Below are positions 24,701-37,411 of a DNA stretch of 64,000 bases, piece by piece. Where the stretch lies: positions 5,890,001 to 5,954,000 of the forward strand of contig NC_133116.1 of the NCBI RefSeq assembly GCF_022965805.1, in the 5' to 3' direction. The notes below the pieces were generated by a model. The model worked only from the letters and a program-made list of their open reading frames with translations, did no database searches and had not been told where the DNA came from. Source of the stretch: Primulina eburnea. Its lineage: Eukaryota > Streptophyta > Magnoliopsida > Lamiales > Gesneriaceae. The first letter of the stretch is position 1. Every line of letters begins with the position of its first letter. Made by a program: the position numbers and the translations under genes.

Positions 24701-25315
24701 AGTTATTTGCAGCTGCGTTAAGCACGCTGTTGATGACGTGCTGTTTTTTCTGTGTGTTATGTGATATGAAAGAGTCCAAGTAATTTCCTAAGGCGAGGCG
24801 CGTGTGTTTTGAATAGAATAAAAGAACTTGGAAGCTTGATTATTTGATATAAAAACACATTTACGAGTTTAGACTATTAACCTAGTATAATAGACCTATT
24901 AGATAATATTTTGTTTAGGTTGTTTTTCGAAAATAATACTGAGCCTCCAAAAAGTCCCTTTTTTGGTGAAAAATTGATTACTGATTTAAAATATGACTCA
25001 GTATGTAAAAATACTTAAAAGTTGTCATTTTCAAAAATACACATTAAAACATATCATATATTAAATAAATAAAATAATTATTTAATAAAAATATTTTCTC
25101 TTACGGTCACCGGCCTTTGTTCCTCGATCGCGTCTCGAATAACCTTTAAAACAGAGTTTTTATGCATATTAATAGAAATCACATTTTAAACATGTAAATA
25201 TGTCTACCACAATCAATTTATGCAATTAAAACAATTTAATTAAAATACATTAAAACAAATTGATAACTTGCATGGATGTGGTTCACGTGGACCTTCAAAT
25301 TTTCGAGACGTTACA
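21733..25315 (-). mobile_element. Probable gypsy-type solo LTR with nested CACTA element
   Basis: On the minus strand the sequence begins TGTAACGTCTCGAAAATTTG, an opening I recognise from plant Ty3-gypsy LTRs. On the plus strand it runs TG...CA, flanked by ATAAA on both sides (21728-21732 and 25316-25320). Positions 22380-23000 are a cytosine-rich stretch rich in CCCTA, also common in such LTRs. Without the nested element at 23464-24756 it is about 2.3 kb. No gag-pol coding sequence adjoins it. The right boundary is good; the left one rests on a 5-bp AT-rich match and could be wrong. Confidence 0.5.
23464..24756. mobile_element. Nonautonomous CACTA (En/Spm-type) element, 1.29 kb
   Basis: It begins CACTACAAGAATTGGG, the classical CACTA end, and ends TTTTTTCTGTGTG, the complement of a decayed CAC-type end. 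It is flanked by TTA on both sides (23461-23463 and 24757-24759), the 3-bp duplication expected for CACTA. Subterminal repeats are dense: many GCGACGGTTTT / AAACCGTCGC copies, some as hairpins (GCGACGGTTTTCC followed by AAAACCGTCGC near 23783), and GCAGCGTGC / GCACGCCGT motifs near both ends. There is no transposase frame. Confidence 0.7.
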
Positions 25316-25320
25316 ATAAA

Positions 25321-26282
25321 AAAATACATTTTTTATGTAGGTTGGAAAATTTATTAGATTAAATGTTAAATGCAATATTTGAAAATTTTAAACGTTAATT
25401 AATATACTCAGTTCATTAAAATACAAATTCTTTCATCAAATTTTGCATAAGGTTACATTAAATATCGAATTAAATTTATTAAAATTTATGCTAACTGTTA
25501 AAGCATTGTGATGATAAAATTTCTTAAAAATGTAATCCCAAAATCGTTCACCGTAAATTAAACGTTTTTTAAAAAAATCGACATGGAAAATGGAGTCCGT
25601 GGCCAAATTCCTTTCACCTTCAACCATGCATTCACATTACAACACACAATTGGAAATGATCCTTCCCTTGTTATAGAGGTTCACACACAATTAGAATAGG
25701 TAATAATCCTTGTACAGAGGTTCACATACACAATCAGACGTTTAACAACAACATATTCTTGGGCTACATTTATCCAAAGATTCTAATGCTGGTTGAGTTC
25801 TTACGACCTGAGGATAAATAAGCAATCGACCGATTGACTTCTTGCTGCCCTCAAGGTAAATCTAATAATGGTCATCATATGGCTGGAAAACATATTCGTG
25901 CTTGGACGAATGACCATGATTAAATCTACGATGGGGTGTAGCATCTCAATCTCATTAACAATCAATCATATTCATTCAAATGCAGGGTTATTGAAATTTG
26001 AGTTTTGATGCAAAGAAGATCGAGTTGATATAAACTTTACCAAACTCTCCCCTATGAGAAGGATGCAACAATGAGAAGATTTTTGCACAAAGAGAGGGAT
26101 TAGTAACAAATAAACAATTTTACCATTTTCGTCGTACGCAGAGCCAGAATCCAAGAAATACTAGTATAATTACCAAACCATTACCAGAGTAATACAAATA
26201 GTGTAGGAAGGAAAAAAGGATAAAAAACATGACCCCGCCGCCGCCTCCGAAAGGTAAAAATCAGAATTTCTGATATTAGGAC
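25321..26282. other. AT-rich intergenic DNA
   Basis: No gene recognised. CCGCCGCCGCCTCCG near 26236 is a short GC-rich run just beyond the TSR2 pseudogene. Confidence 0.5.
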
Positions 26283-27300
26283 TCAGTTCCTTCGACCTTT
26301 ATTACGTTTAGAGGTAACTACAGTCCATCCATCTACTTACTTCAGGTACATTTCTCCAAGGCTAGAGTTGCCATCAGTGATGATGTTCTTTTGATTGAGG
26401 ATAGACTCCATCATACTGGTGCATCAACCTCCATTTCAGATGTGATATCTTCCCCCCAAAATTTCATCTTCACTGTCATCCTCGTCGTTGGAGCCAGCCT
26501 GAAAACAACCAAGATAACAACTTCACAAATTACAATGACTAATACTAGATTTGTTTGTCATTGCCAGGCCTGCAAGGCAAAACAAAGTGAGAGTAATTGA
26601 CATCAATCCATGTTACATAAAAGTTAAACTTTAAGACACTTCTCAACAAAGACAGCATGAAGATTGAAGCATTTTTAACTACTAGTAATCGAACACATGC
26701 TTTGCGCGTGCCCGAAAGTAACATAAAAATTCACATTGAGTTGTTGGAGAAAATTTACTCTTTTTTTATATCTGTAATTGAATGATATCTTGGGAATACT
26801 CCTGCATAATATTAATCAATGCAAATTTCCACATTCACAGAAACTTTAGGTGACATATTTTGGATACTAAAAGCAAACGAACTTGAAATTTTGAATGATA
26901 TCTTGGGAATACTCCTGCATAATATCTAATAAGATAACTGCTTCCTCACTAATAAAACATCTAATGGCATTAGAACTATTAACAATGGAAAACAAACTAA
27001 CCGAACACTTAAGATTTTAAAAGAGTGATAATTACCTGTCTGACATAAGAGATACGAGAAACAACTGCTTCCTTCAATCTCACTGTTGTGTTAAAATTGC
27101 CTTGTAAACGCTTTTCACACATTATCATAATTTTTTCAACAATCTGAAAAATATGGAAACTTGCGAAAATTATGCACCAGTCGTGGAAATAGGACCGTAG
27201 TGCCAACAAAACGGGACCATAGTGAGTCGTGGTCGCCCCAGTGATTCTCCACGGCCATTTGAATTCCTTCTTGGAGCTGCGCTACGGCGATGAGTTCTTG
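26283..27300 (-). pseudogene. TSR2: TSR2-like pre-rRNA-processing protein pseudogene (WGG domain)
   Basis: Minus-strand pieces follow the order of plant TSR2, a chaperone for small-subunit ribosome maturation. LQEGIQMAVENHWGDHDSLW (about 27278-27219) is the WGG-domain core, with GD in place of GG. After an acceptor, EKIMIMCEKRLQGNF and LKEAVVSRISYVRQ follow (about 27146-27039). After another acceptor near 26499 comes the acidic segment AGSNDEDDSEDE. The frame is then broken: at a run of six G the frame shifts before EDITSEMEVDAPV, and further shifts follow before the C-terminus VDGWTVVTSKRNKGRRN, which ends at the stop at 26283-26285. The exon that should encode the middle of the WGG domain is missing, as is the N-terminus. 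The family assignment is from motif memory. Confidence 0.65.
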
Positions 27301-28589
27301 TTTGGAAAATTAGCATTATTTGGCAAAATTTTCGATTTCCGGTTTTTTTGGGGACGTCTGAGAAGTGAGAGGTTGATTCGATGCTGGGTGTGGGGGCATA
27401 TCGGCCAGGATTTCATTTCATGGGTGGGCGGAAAAATTAAAAAAAAAAACAAAATGAGCCAGAAACAATTCTGATCCTTGGATGCACTCTGAACTGTCTA
27501 CAGGATAGCATGAAATATTCCGAAGTGAGACCCAATCAATCTTTTTCTCGTTGACCACAACTAATTTTTGTTCCTACTCAGATTTATAAAAAAAAAAAAC
27601 CTTTTCAAACTTTTTTCTTATTTATTAATCACATAACTCTTAGGTCAATTTATGAGTTTCTAACCGATATCTATAAAAAATATTATTTTTTTATATATAG
27701 AACAAATCGACCCATCATATAGATCTATATCCGCAAAATCGTCTCAGTAAGATATCTACTCGTGTTTTATATAGATGATTTACTATATTTCAAATTGAAA
27801 GTTAATTACGAGACTTCAAATTAAAATTAACAAATGTATGTTAGGAAAAGAATTAAAAAAAAAATTGTTAAATATTGAATATATATATCTGACACAAGCT
27901 GATAAAAAAAATGATATATATATAATTGAACTTTGACTGGGAAGATTTCAGGATAAATTCGACACTACATGGGTTTTATGGCTCAACTTTTCTCTCGAGC
28001 ATACGATCAAATCGTAGTAACTAAAAAATCGCCTTCGTCGTCGTCGAATCAGGCTTAAAAAAATCATTTAATTTGACAATATTAAAGTATGCAACAATGG
28101 ATGATACAGCCAGAAAGCTACCACGATTGAATTGGAACAGGTAAGATGAATGGTACAAGTGTGTAGTAACTAAAATTATAATCAAAAAAAAGTTTACAGT
28201 ATTCCAAAGTATATGATTGTATTATTTTCCAAGAAGGAAAATATATGCTATTAGACCGCGACAGAATGACCAATCAGACAATCCAGTGATAAAATTTCAA
28301 GGATTTAGAGTCGCTCTTCCCAAAGAAACAACAGTGGCAAATGCTGCTTCCCTTTGAAAAGAATACAAGAAAACCTCAATTTGTTACACTATTGACTGAA
28401 AACGTATAGTACATTGCTTCCTGGTCCCCAACCCGTGAGAGAGATGGAAATTAAGCACATTTGGCAGCAGGACTTTCAAAAATAAAACCCTGGAACAAGA
28501 TGGTGTGATACAATCTGACCCGTGACGGTCCAATTCCCAGCCATAGTGAAAAATGCCTTTGATATTTTCGAGTTTGGTTTGTCTTAATG
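27301..28589. other. Intergenic DNA with a degenerate hairpin MITE
   Basis: Positions 27640-27770 look like a decayed hairpin MITE (CGACCCATCATATAGATC, AAATCGTCTCAGTAAG). The last few hundred bases are probably the ARP3 3' UTR. No gene is seen. Confidence 0.45.
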
Positions 28590-31500
28590 TCAATACATTC
28601 CTTTGAATACAGGATTGGATCGGCATATGCTCGCTCCATGTTCCTCGTACTCTGCTTTAGTGTGGCATGCCTGAGTCAAGTAAAACAAGCAATTTTTCAA
28701 CGTTCATATTGACAAAAGACAGAAAATTTGTGACCAGATCTAGCTCAACAGAATTGAGCATTGCACGCCATATGGGAAAACAAAATTTACCGTGAAAAAC
28801 TCAGAAGTCGAGGCAAGTACTGAGCCTCCAAACCAAACTGCACATCTCTGGATAGGATGGCTGGTGACATTTACTTCCACGGGTTTGGCCTTTACTTCTC
28901 CACCAAGCCGAGCATCTGATGCCTGAACTCGGGCGTCGACAATCTTTTTTAGGTCCCGTTGCAACCTTCTGTGGAAGTCTTTAAACATGGTTGATCCACC
29001 AGATAATACTACATTCTGCAATATCATGAAAGCAACTTCTAGAATCCCCAGAAGCAATGAAATCGAGAAAGGAAGCACAGATCAAAAATAGAAAACACAA
29101 TAGAGTTTGATCAAATAATTCTCGGTACCTTGTACAAGGCTCTTCTTGTATCAATTGGTGCTGATTGAATGCATTTGTCTATAACATCTGGTAAAGGGGA
29201 AGTGAAATCACTGCTATAAATTTCAGGATTGAAGAAGATCTGCAAACAAAAGCCAAACAAACCATCAGATGATAGGGCTGCCAAATATGTGGAATTCTCA
29301 AAAATGATGTTCCGTGATGCAAAGTGTGAGCCATCCTATTCAGAAACGTTTTAAGGAAATTGCGACATTCTGTGACACATCATAATTGTATCTAAGGTAG
29401 ACAAGCTTAAATTGAGCGAATAAAGTAGACCTCAGGGCCAAGGAACCGCTCATAGCCTATGTCACAAGAATATGGAGCCCCTGTCTTTGGCTTAGTACCT
29501 CTCCACTGCTTAATGTATTTTGCCGGCTCTTTGTCATGCTTATTGAACTCCTGAATTTATCCAAACCAAAGACCAGTTAATAACAATTTTGGAATGTCAC
29601 TGAAAGCTATAAACTATAAAAATATAAGTCAAAACATGCAAGTTTAGGTTAGTTTTTTTACAATATCTTCCATCCATTAATGTCTTAATAAGAAATGAAT
29701 GTCTGTGTGTTGTGTAATTTCTTGGCAATTGCAAATATATGTACAATACATCGAAAATTTGATCCATTCTGAATACTATCATAGTACAGACTACACCTTG
29801 ACAATGTCGGAAGATGTGTAGCAATGCATTTCCTTCACCTTCCGGGCTACTTCGAAGGACTCCTCAGGTGGAACATGTTCTCCTCTTTCCTAGATGAAAC
29901 TACATCAGGAGAAATGACAGAAACGGTACAGGAATCACAGAATGAAAATGGTTCACTAGACTTCACCTTGAGGGTAAGCAATTCATCTCTCAAGATTCAA
30001 CAAAACAGCAACAAAAATAAAGCATCAAAAGTTTGTTCCTAGAAAAAACCTTTTTCACCGCATACTTTTCAATGAAATTGAGGAAAAACAGAATCCCAGA
30101 TGTTCTTTGGAGACCATGAATAAAGAGCAAACAGAAAAGAGGACAGATTTTAAATCATGATGAGGATTTCTTCCTGCTTGCCATCTGAGATCACTCTTTA
30201 TAAAGCTTTTTAATTATGGGGAAGCAGCCATGACAGTTGTGATCACTACATTCATAGAAATCTAAGTTGAAAGATAAAGTAGCAAAGCAATTATCAGACC
30301 AGCATGGTAAAAGGCAGTTACTGTAAGGAAAAGGAAAAGAATGCAATCCTCGACAATAAAAACAATTTCCTCTTCTTCAAAATTTCAAAGAAATCTTATT
30401 CAGAAAATCAATGGATATACTATCAATAATATTACTGCAAGACATGAATGATCAAGAAGCCATACTCGCATGAGCTGCTGAACAAAAAGAGTGACATCTT
30501 TTCCTGAAATTGGAATCGACTTGATGCTGCTCGCAATAACATAACCATCGGCAACTGGTACAACATGAGTTGCCCCATCTCCCACATCCACTACAACTCC
30601 TGTCATCTCACACTAAGAAAAAATGTTTAAGAAGATTAAGTAGGCAACTATGCATGACAGTATTAGGGAAAGCCACAGTTTTAACGAAATTTTTTTCCTT
30701 CTGCTCATCATAGTCTATGCCACTGAGAGCTGCAACTAAATATTGCATGGAGAGAGAGACAGAGAGAAGTGTAAATGCACCATGCAGATTAGAAACATGA
30801 GCTCTGATTTTTTAGTATCTGAATCGGATTATATAAATTTTTTTGAAGTCCAAAGAAAGTATAAAACTTCAAATTAAGTGATCAGCAGAGTATTTTCAAA
30901 TAACCTTTCCACAGTAGAAATACTACAGAAAACAAAAATCTTTGCAAAATAAAATCCTCAACGTCCCCACTCAATGGCAATTATTGACGTGGCACCAGAT
31001 TTGATTAGTTGTGCACACAATATGGAGTTAACAGTATTTTTCTACATCAGAAAACTAAAAGAAGAAGAGGATCATCCAGAAGTTAACCCGCAAGCCATAA
31101 TTAACCCTCAAACAAATCACGTTATCATCCAGAAATCAACCCATATTCATAATTTACCCTCAAAAGAATAAATTCGACAATACACCAGATAAATGCCCAA
31201 AGTTGTTGCAACAGTAACCCTTTCTTGGACAGTATACTTTTTCTCAAACTTTATTTTCCTTTCATGTTTGATTGCTATCTATTTTCTGTATATGTAGCTT
31301 CAATCCTACCAAAAAAAATTAACAAATCATAGGCTTCATATCACTTCATCTGTTCATTGCCCAAATGTACAAAAAATAATCTTCTATTCAAATGTGGCCC
31401 ATGTTAATACTTTTGTGAATGATAACTGACAGAGTATTCATAGCTTATACACAAGATCAGAAGAGCCGGTATCCTTTTAGAAAAGGAGCCAGCTCTCAGA

Positions 31501-32479
31501 GTAAAATATCCAGCCAGATAGCAAATACAAAGACTCCATTCATGTTAACAGCTGTCTATATGCATGTCCACGCAATTCGATTGGAAACAACTTTTATGAT
31601 AATTCGTCAAATAAAAACTCCGTAGCTCTTTAGACCTCTTATCACAATTTTTAACGTAAATTCTTTATCTGTAAGTTTTATGACTCAATTCTCCAAACAA
31701 CCGGATTATCAAAAATCACAAAAAACAATCCGAAAGAAAAAAAGATTGATTTTATCATTCCTAAGCAACCAAAATGAATCCTGACCTTCGATGTTGTGTA
31801 TCCAGCAGCCAAAGCAAGCAATGGCTGCACAGCGATATACAGCCCTGGAACATTAAATGTCTCAAACATGATTTCCCCAGTATATTCTCGGCTCTCCGGA
31901 GCTGTCAACGGACTCTCTGTTAACAAGAAGTAGTGATCTTCCGGGTTGCAGCGCAAATAGTTAAATATACATTGCTGCCAGAATCTCTCCATTGAGTCCC
32001 AATTATCCACCTGACCGTTCTTGATAGGATAGCTCAAGTTATAAATGCTATTAGATTTAGATTTAAAAAACGCCTCGTCTCCTATATTAAAATCCAGATC
32101 CGCCATCACACCAGCACTATGCTGCGCCAACCAATTGCTTCCCTTAGAAGAAGTAGCTCGAGGCTGGTTGAGAAATGACTCGTTTACTGCAACTACGGTA
32201 GGAAGTATAAAACTTGGCTCTACATTTCCAGCAAAACCCATTTTCGAATACCTGGAATAAAACAAAAGAAAAAGAAAAAAACAAGTTCAATCTTTAAGCA
32301 ACCCATCTGAAAATGAACAAGTATAGCCAATGGAAGAAAAATCAGCTTAGTCATCGGGGCATTTCATCAAACACTTTTAACTGATGTAGCATGAAGAATG
32401 AAAAGAACGATGAAATTTTGACCAAGTACCCAGTTCCATTATCGATTACTACAGCCGGGCGACTGGTGAAAGGGTCCAT
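28590..32479 (-). CDS. ARP3: Actin-related protein 3 (ARP3), 430 aa
   Basis: Eight exons on the minus strand: 32479-32430, 32251-31786, 30612-30466, 29889-29797, 29550-29431, 29239-29129, 29015-28791 and 28670-28590. All are GT-AG and in phase. ARP3 is one of the two actin-like subunits of the Arp2/3 complex, which nucleates branched actin filaments; in plants it shapes trichomes and pavement cells together with the SCAR/WAVE complex. The N-terminus [17 protein letters not shown] holds the actin-fold phosphate loop. [48 protein letters not shown] (second phosphate loop), [14 protein letters not shown] (adenosine motif) and the C-terminal SNPVFKGMY are typical. [10 protein letters not shown] has Cys where I expect Phe or Tyr. 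The length is within three residues of the family norm. CCT5, also in this window, is part of the chaperonin that folds actins, but the adjacency is probably chance. Confidence 0.97.
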
Positions 32480-32566
32480 GCGATACAGAAAAAAGAAAAT
32501 GTTGCCGAGTTCTCTGGAGGGATTTAAGGAAACCGGCGATCATGGTCGTTGAGATACCAACGACGG

Positions 32567-32574
32567 CTTTATAT
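32567..32574 (-). promoter_or_regulatory. Candidate TATA box of ARP3
   Basis: On the minus strand ATATAAAG lies about 90 bp upstream of the ARP3 start codon, consistent with a leader of about 60 nt. Confidence 0.45.
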
Positions 32575-33060
32575 CGTCCATGTCATCACGAAACAATCCA
32601 ATCGCCGCCGCTGGCAAATCATCCAAATATCACCTCCGCCTTCACATAACCAATCGGAGTCAGCAGTGTCTGCTTATTTGACAGCTTGAAAAATCGATGG
32701 TGATGATCCCTGCTGCGTGAAAAAGAACGATTGCAATGATTTCCGGGGTTCTCTTTTCTGGGAAAAGTCGAGACAACAGAACAAGACTTATGTGGGTTAT
32801 GGTGGTGTTTATCGAAATCTTTCTCTTTTGTTGGTGTGGGTGGGGGGAGGACAAAGAAACGGCGGAGTGCAAATTAAAAGCGGGGTGTCGGCACTAAGGA
32901 GTCGGTGTCGGGAAAATGGAAATGGATCTGAATCTGACGTTGTGGGGTAGACGTCAAGTTAAGGTAAGGTGGGTGGAGAATTTTCTCATTTATGGGTGCA
33001 CGTGTTTGTGGGAAAAAAGTAATAAAAAAATATTTTCAGTTCAGTTTTTAGGTTTTTCAC

Positions 33061-33228
33061 ATGTGTGAGACCGTCTCACAAATTTTAATATGTGAAACGG
33101 ATCAATCATATCCATATTCACAATAAAAAGTATACTCTTAGCATAAAAAACAATACTTTTTCATGAATGACCCAAATAAGAGATCCGTCTCACAAATACG
33201 ACTCGTGAATCCGTCTCACACAAATTTT
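33061..33228 (-). mobile_element. Hairpin MITE copy (reverse)
   Basis: ATGTGTGAGACCGTCTCACA at one end and TGAATCCGTCTCACACAAAT at the other, with the CACAATAAAAAGTATACTCT core. It lies about 0.6 kb upstream of the ARP3 start codon. Confidence 0.7.
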
Positions 33229-33349
33229 TATCTTTTTATATTGAAAATCAAAGTTCGAAATGTTTATTTTTTGTATGAACTCATAACAATTGAAATATAG
33301 AGAAATTTAAAATTTTTGATGTGTTTTTTTTTTAAATAGTTTGATATGG

Positions 33350-33353
<4 letters not shown>

Positions 33354-33415
<62 letters not shown>
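33354..33415. repeat. (AT)n microsatellite
   Basis: About 30 AT dinucleotides, directly before the LTR-like sequence. Confidence 0.95.
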
Positions 33416-33419
<4 letters not shown>

Positions 33420-34640
33420 TGAACTTTTCAAGTTCGTAATCTTGATTTTGATGATAACAAAACTTGTTAATTTGTGTTACTAATAATCAACCTTAGTGTG
33501 CAGAAGCTATACTCATTCACGAGCTGTTTACATCGCAAGCTGAAGACCTAACTGATCGCACAAACTGAATCAGTCTAACTGATTACGTCAATTGAGCAGT
33601 CCAGCTAATTGTCCAGTTGATAGGTGGTTCAGCATGAGAACCTCAGAAGTCTATCCAGCCAAAGGAGTGTTCAAATGATGAAAAACTCAGCTGATCAATT
33701 CAATTGAACGAGAGTGAAATCAGTTCATCTGACGAGTCGACTGATTTCACCAGCCCAACTGAAGATCAGTTCAGCTGACCAGTTCAGATCATCAGTCAGT
33801 ATCTTTCAGTTGTAGATGAAGACAAACTCTTTCAGCGGATTCCAACTGTGAGTGAAGGTACAAAGTCATTGTCCAGTCAAAGAACAATAATGAACGTTCC
33901 ATCAGAGCATTAAAGACAAAACGTTTTAGAAGGACAATCGGAAAGTCGAGACACAAAGTCCAAGAAACGAATTCAAGATGCAGCAGATACAATAAATGAG
34001 TCTCACCGTACGTTCAGTTTTCCCGCCTATATAAAGAGAATATTAGTGAAGACTCAACAAGAAGAAGCAGAAGAAAAAGAGTTATATACATAAACAAAAA
34101 GCTTCAACAAGAAAGAAAATAAATGGCACGCATATTGCACATCAACTTTCAGAAGCAATCAGCCCAGAGGGACACTTTAACATATTATCTGCTTAGTTTA
34201 GAAGCTTACTTCCCTCAGTGTGTGAGTACATCCTTGTTCAGTTCTCACACACAAACACTCTCAACCACTCAAATAAAGTCTTGCACAAAGACGTTAAACT
34301 TGTGTATGTAGTCTTTGACACATAGACGTTAAAGAAGTGTTGGCTGGAAGGTGCTGCATTCAGTCGTAGCTAGGAGTTCAGTTTAGGCAGTAGTGTAAGT
34401 CCTAGCTGAGTGGGTTTGTACAAAGTGTTGTATAAATCAAAGTCTTCTATTGGATCTTTCCCGAGACGGTAGAAGGGGTAACGTAGGAGCAGTCGAAGTG
34501 TCCGAACATCCATAAACATATTTTGTGTATTTAACTGATGTTTTCAAATTGTTTGGCTCAGTTAGAGTATCCATCAGTTCAGTTGTCATCATAACTGAAC
34601 TGATGAATGCAAAAATCAATCTACCCTTTTTCAATAATTC
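33416..34640 (+). mobile_element. Copia-type LTR, probably solo, boundaries uncertain
   Basis: It opens TGTTTGAACTTTTCAAG, followed by TTGATTTTGATGATAACAAA, a beginning common to plant copia LTRs. A TATATAAAG promoter box lies at about 34029. Farther on are GACGGTAGAAGGGGTAACGT and CCGAACATCCATAAACA, which I also associate with copia LTR ends. The stretch is rich in CAACTGA / TCAGTT motifs. No primer-binding site, gag-pol or second LTR was found, and I could not find a convincing target duplication. Confidence 0.45.
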
Positions 34641-34851
34641 AGTTTAAATGAGTTAAAATATTTTCTAATATAACAGTCTTCTTCACGAAGAATTACTTCG
34701 AGTTTCTTCCGATTGGTCTAAACCAAATTCGATTTAATCCATCGATGTTAATATTCTTAGAAAACGAGCTATTACAGTTCATTGTAGAATATAGTGTTTG
34801 AAATGCCTTCAAAAGCACTAACACAATCGATCTTTCATATATATAAAGGTA

Positions 34852-34882
<31 letters not shown>

Positions 34883-35591
34883 TTATTATAATTATTTATT
34901 TAAACATAAAATTAAATCGAAATCGAGTAACTTGATATGTTATATATATGTGTGTGTATTTATTACAATTATTTATTGAGTCAAACTCGAGTTCGAGAAT
35001 TTTAATTTTTCGAGTCAAACTCGAATAGTATGATATTTGAATTCGATTCGACTCTACTGCATCCTAGACATTTCAAATTTATTATTTCACATTACTCTTT
35101 ACTATGATGTAGCATAATTTTTAATATAAAATGAAATCTACTTTTTTAAAAATACAATTACAATGAGAGTTGACTAATTTGATTAAATAAACATCAATCA
35201 GCATGATTTGAAACTTCAGATAAATTATTTTTTTTTTTTAGAATCACACGATTCGATCGAGAATCGATCACATATCCGGTCTGAAACATCATTAAAAAAA
35301 ATTTAGCAATCAAATCCGTCGAACTGAGGAACGGGTAAACATGTTCAACCAGTTGAACTGGTTTTCCCATTTATTTTAAAATTAATTTTAAATATTAGAT
35401 GTGATATTTTGTTATACATATACACAATTATTTGGAATTTGGATTTTGCTAAAATTACTATTTTAGCAGTAAAATAATTTATGTTTTATTTAAAATATAT
35501 TTATACTTATAATTAATATTTTGAATATATATGTGGTTAGTTTTAAAATTTTGGTAAATATTTTTTTTATATTTATATACATAATTTTAAA

Positions 35592-35642
<51 letters not shown>

Positions 35643-36251
35643 GACTTATATACATATTTAAAATTTTATAAATTAAAATAACTTATTTATGATATTATAT
35701 AATTATTTTATATATTGCGGTCCGAGTATCGGTTGAATCGATCTAATCAGTTGAATCGTTTTTCAAAATAAATCGGTTTACTTATAAGTACGGTCATGAA
35801 AACGTCGTTTAAGAGAGTGCTGGAGTCGTGGAAGACAGCAGCATTTCGTTGGTAGAATGAAGGGTGAAAATGATATTTTGGTAGGCATAGAGAAAATGTC
35901 GGGAACTTTTAATTTTATAAATGAGCTGTGTAGAATAGATCTAGGAATCAGTCTAATATGGAATGGGCTAGATATGGGCCCAAGACTACCAACAGGAAAG
36001 GGCAAGTTCTTACCCTGGGACAGATTCCTGACGGGCTTGGCCCAAAAAATGATAGAATTTTTTACATTTAAAATAAAGTTTAATTATTTTTTTTTAAAAT
36101 TTTACAGTGGGATGATTGATCGATCATTTTATATAAATATATTGAGAGTAAAACTTTTGATATAACATAGACTATGTCAATTACAGAACCAAATAATTTT
36201 CATAATTTTAATCCAATTATTTTTATCCTAATAATTTAGCTTACACGTATA
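34641..36251. other. AT-rich intergenic DNA with microsatellites
   Basis: GT/TA runs occur at about 34852-34880 and a pure (TA)n run at about 35598-35638. The open frame at 35857-36165 on the plus strand has no recognisable domain and is not called. Confidence 0.55.
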
Positions 36252-37257
36252 TAGGGCCGTGCCTATTAAGAAACAAATGAGTCTAATGACTCAGGTCCAT
36301 ATTTTTTTTGGGGCCCAAAAATTTAAAAAAAAATTATTATATATAATACTAGTTACTAGATATCTCAAAAATAAGTATTTATTAAAGGCAAAAACTTGTG
36401 TGAGACGATCTCACGGGTCGTATATGTTAGACGGATCTCTTATTTGGATTATCCATGAAAAAGTATTACTTTTTATGCTAAGAGTATTACTTTTTATTGT
36501 GAATATGGTTAGGGTTGACCCGTCTGACATATTAAGATCCGTGAGACAGTCTCACATGAGATCAACTCTTTATTAAATGAAACTTGCTTAGCCTGTTATC
36601 GATTTATTCCTCAATCTTCCCCAATATTCATCTGCAGACAAGCCTTAATCGACTCCAGTCATTTCGTCGTCTCTACGTTTGATTGAAAGACCCGTGAGTA
36701 GCTGTAAGTCTATTTTCTTGTATTTGCTTTGTTCGGGCTTCTAATTTTTTATCGTAGTTTTTTACTTTCTTCGGGGTTTTATGTAATATTTATAATTTAC
36801 GCTTTTTGACTGAAAGTTTGGTGGATGTAATGCTTATCCGGCTTTCAAATGCTCATATTGCTTATAGAATCTTGTTGACTGTCTCGGTCACAGTAGCAAG
36901 TGCAGAGCGAAGTTGCTCAAAGATAAAGCTCATCAAAACTTTTCTCCGATCAACCATGTCACGAGAAAGATTGAATGGATTGGCTATGTTATCGATTGAG
37001 AAAGAAATTACTGAACAACTTGATTATACAGACTTGATTAATATTTTTAGCTTTAAAACTGTTAGACGGGTTTTTTTTAGTGATCATTTTAAACATGTTT
37101 GATACTTGTATTCCTTTAATTTTTTATATTGTCTTTGTCGTATTGATTTAATTTGAAAAATTACTATGGAACTAAAAAAATATGAACACACATTAAAATT
37201 CAGATGCCTCTTTTTAAAAATTAGAATCAGACCCAAATATTGTTAGGATCGGCCCTG
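36252..37257 (+). mobile_element. hAT transposon remnant with nested hairpin MITE
   Basis: The ends are inverted: AGGGCCGTGCCTA on the left, and GGATCGGCCCTG on the right, the complement of CAGGGCCGATCC. The plus-strand frame at 36806-37102 encodes a hAT C-terminal dimerisation segment: AYRILLTVSVTVASAERSCS, LRSTMSRERLNGLAMLSIEK and LDYTDLINIF, as in ZMYM1/TTF-type hAT transposases. The rest of the transposase is gone. A hairpin MITE sits inside at 36388-36573. I found no clean 8-bp target duplication. Confidence 0.65.
36388..36573 (+). mobile_element. Hairpin MITE copy (full length), nested in hAT remnant
   Basis: One of the best-preserved members: CTTGTGTGAGACGATCTCAC at the left, CTTATTTGGATTATCCATGA, the AT-rich core, then GATCCGTGAGACAGTCTCAC at the right. 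Confidence 0.8.
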
Positions 37258-37411
37258 CGAATAATAGACTAGAGATGTATATGGAGAATATGTTTATTGT
37301 CAGACAATTTCAATCCTCGTATAATTTTATTAAATACAAACACTCAATAAAATATAATGACTAGTTGTTAAATAACAATTATATTATTCAATACTTGTAA
37401 TAATAAAATGA

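Noticed and set aside
33416..34640. A complete copia retrotransposon
   Set aside because: No second LTR, primer-binding site or polyprotein adjoins it, so only an LTR is called.
35857..36165. 102-residue plus-strand open frame
   Set aside because: No domain, no splice-linked neighbours, and its second half is AT-rich low-complexity sequence.
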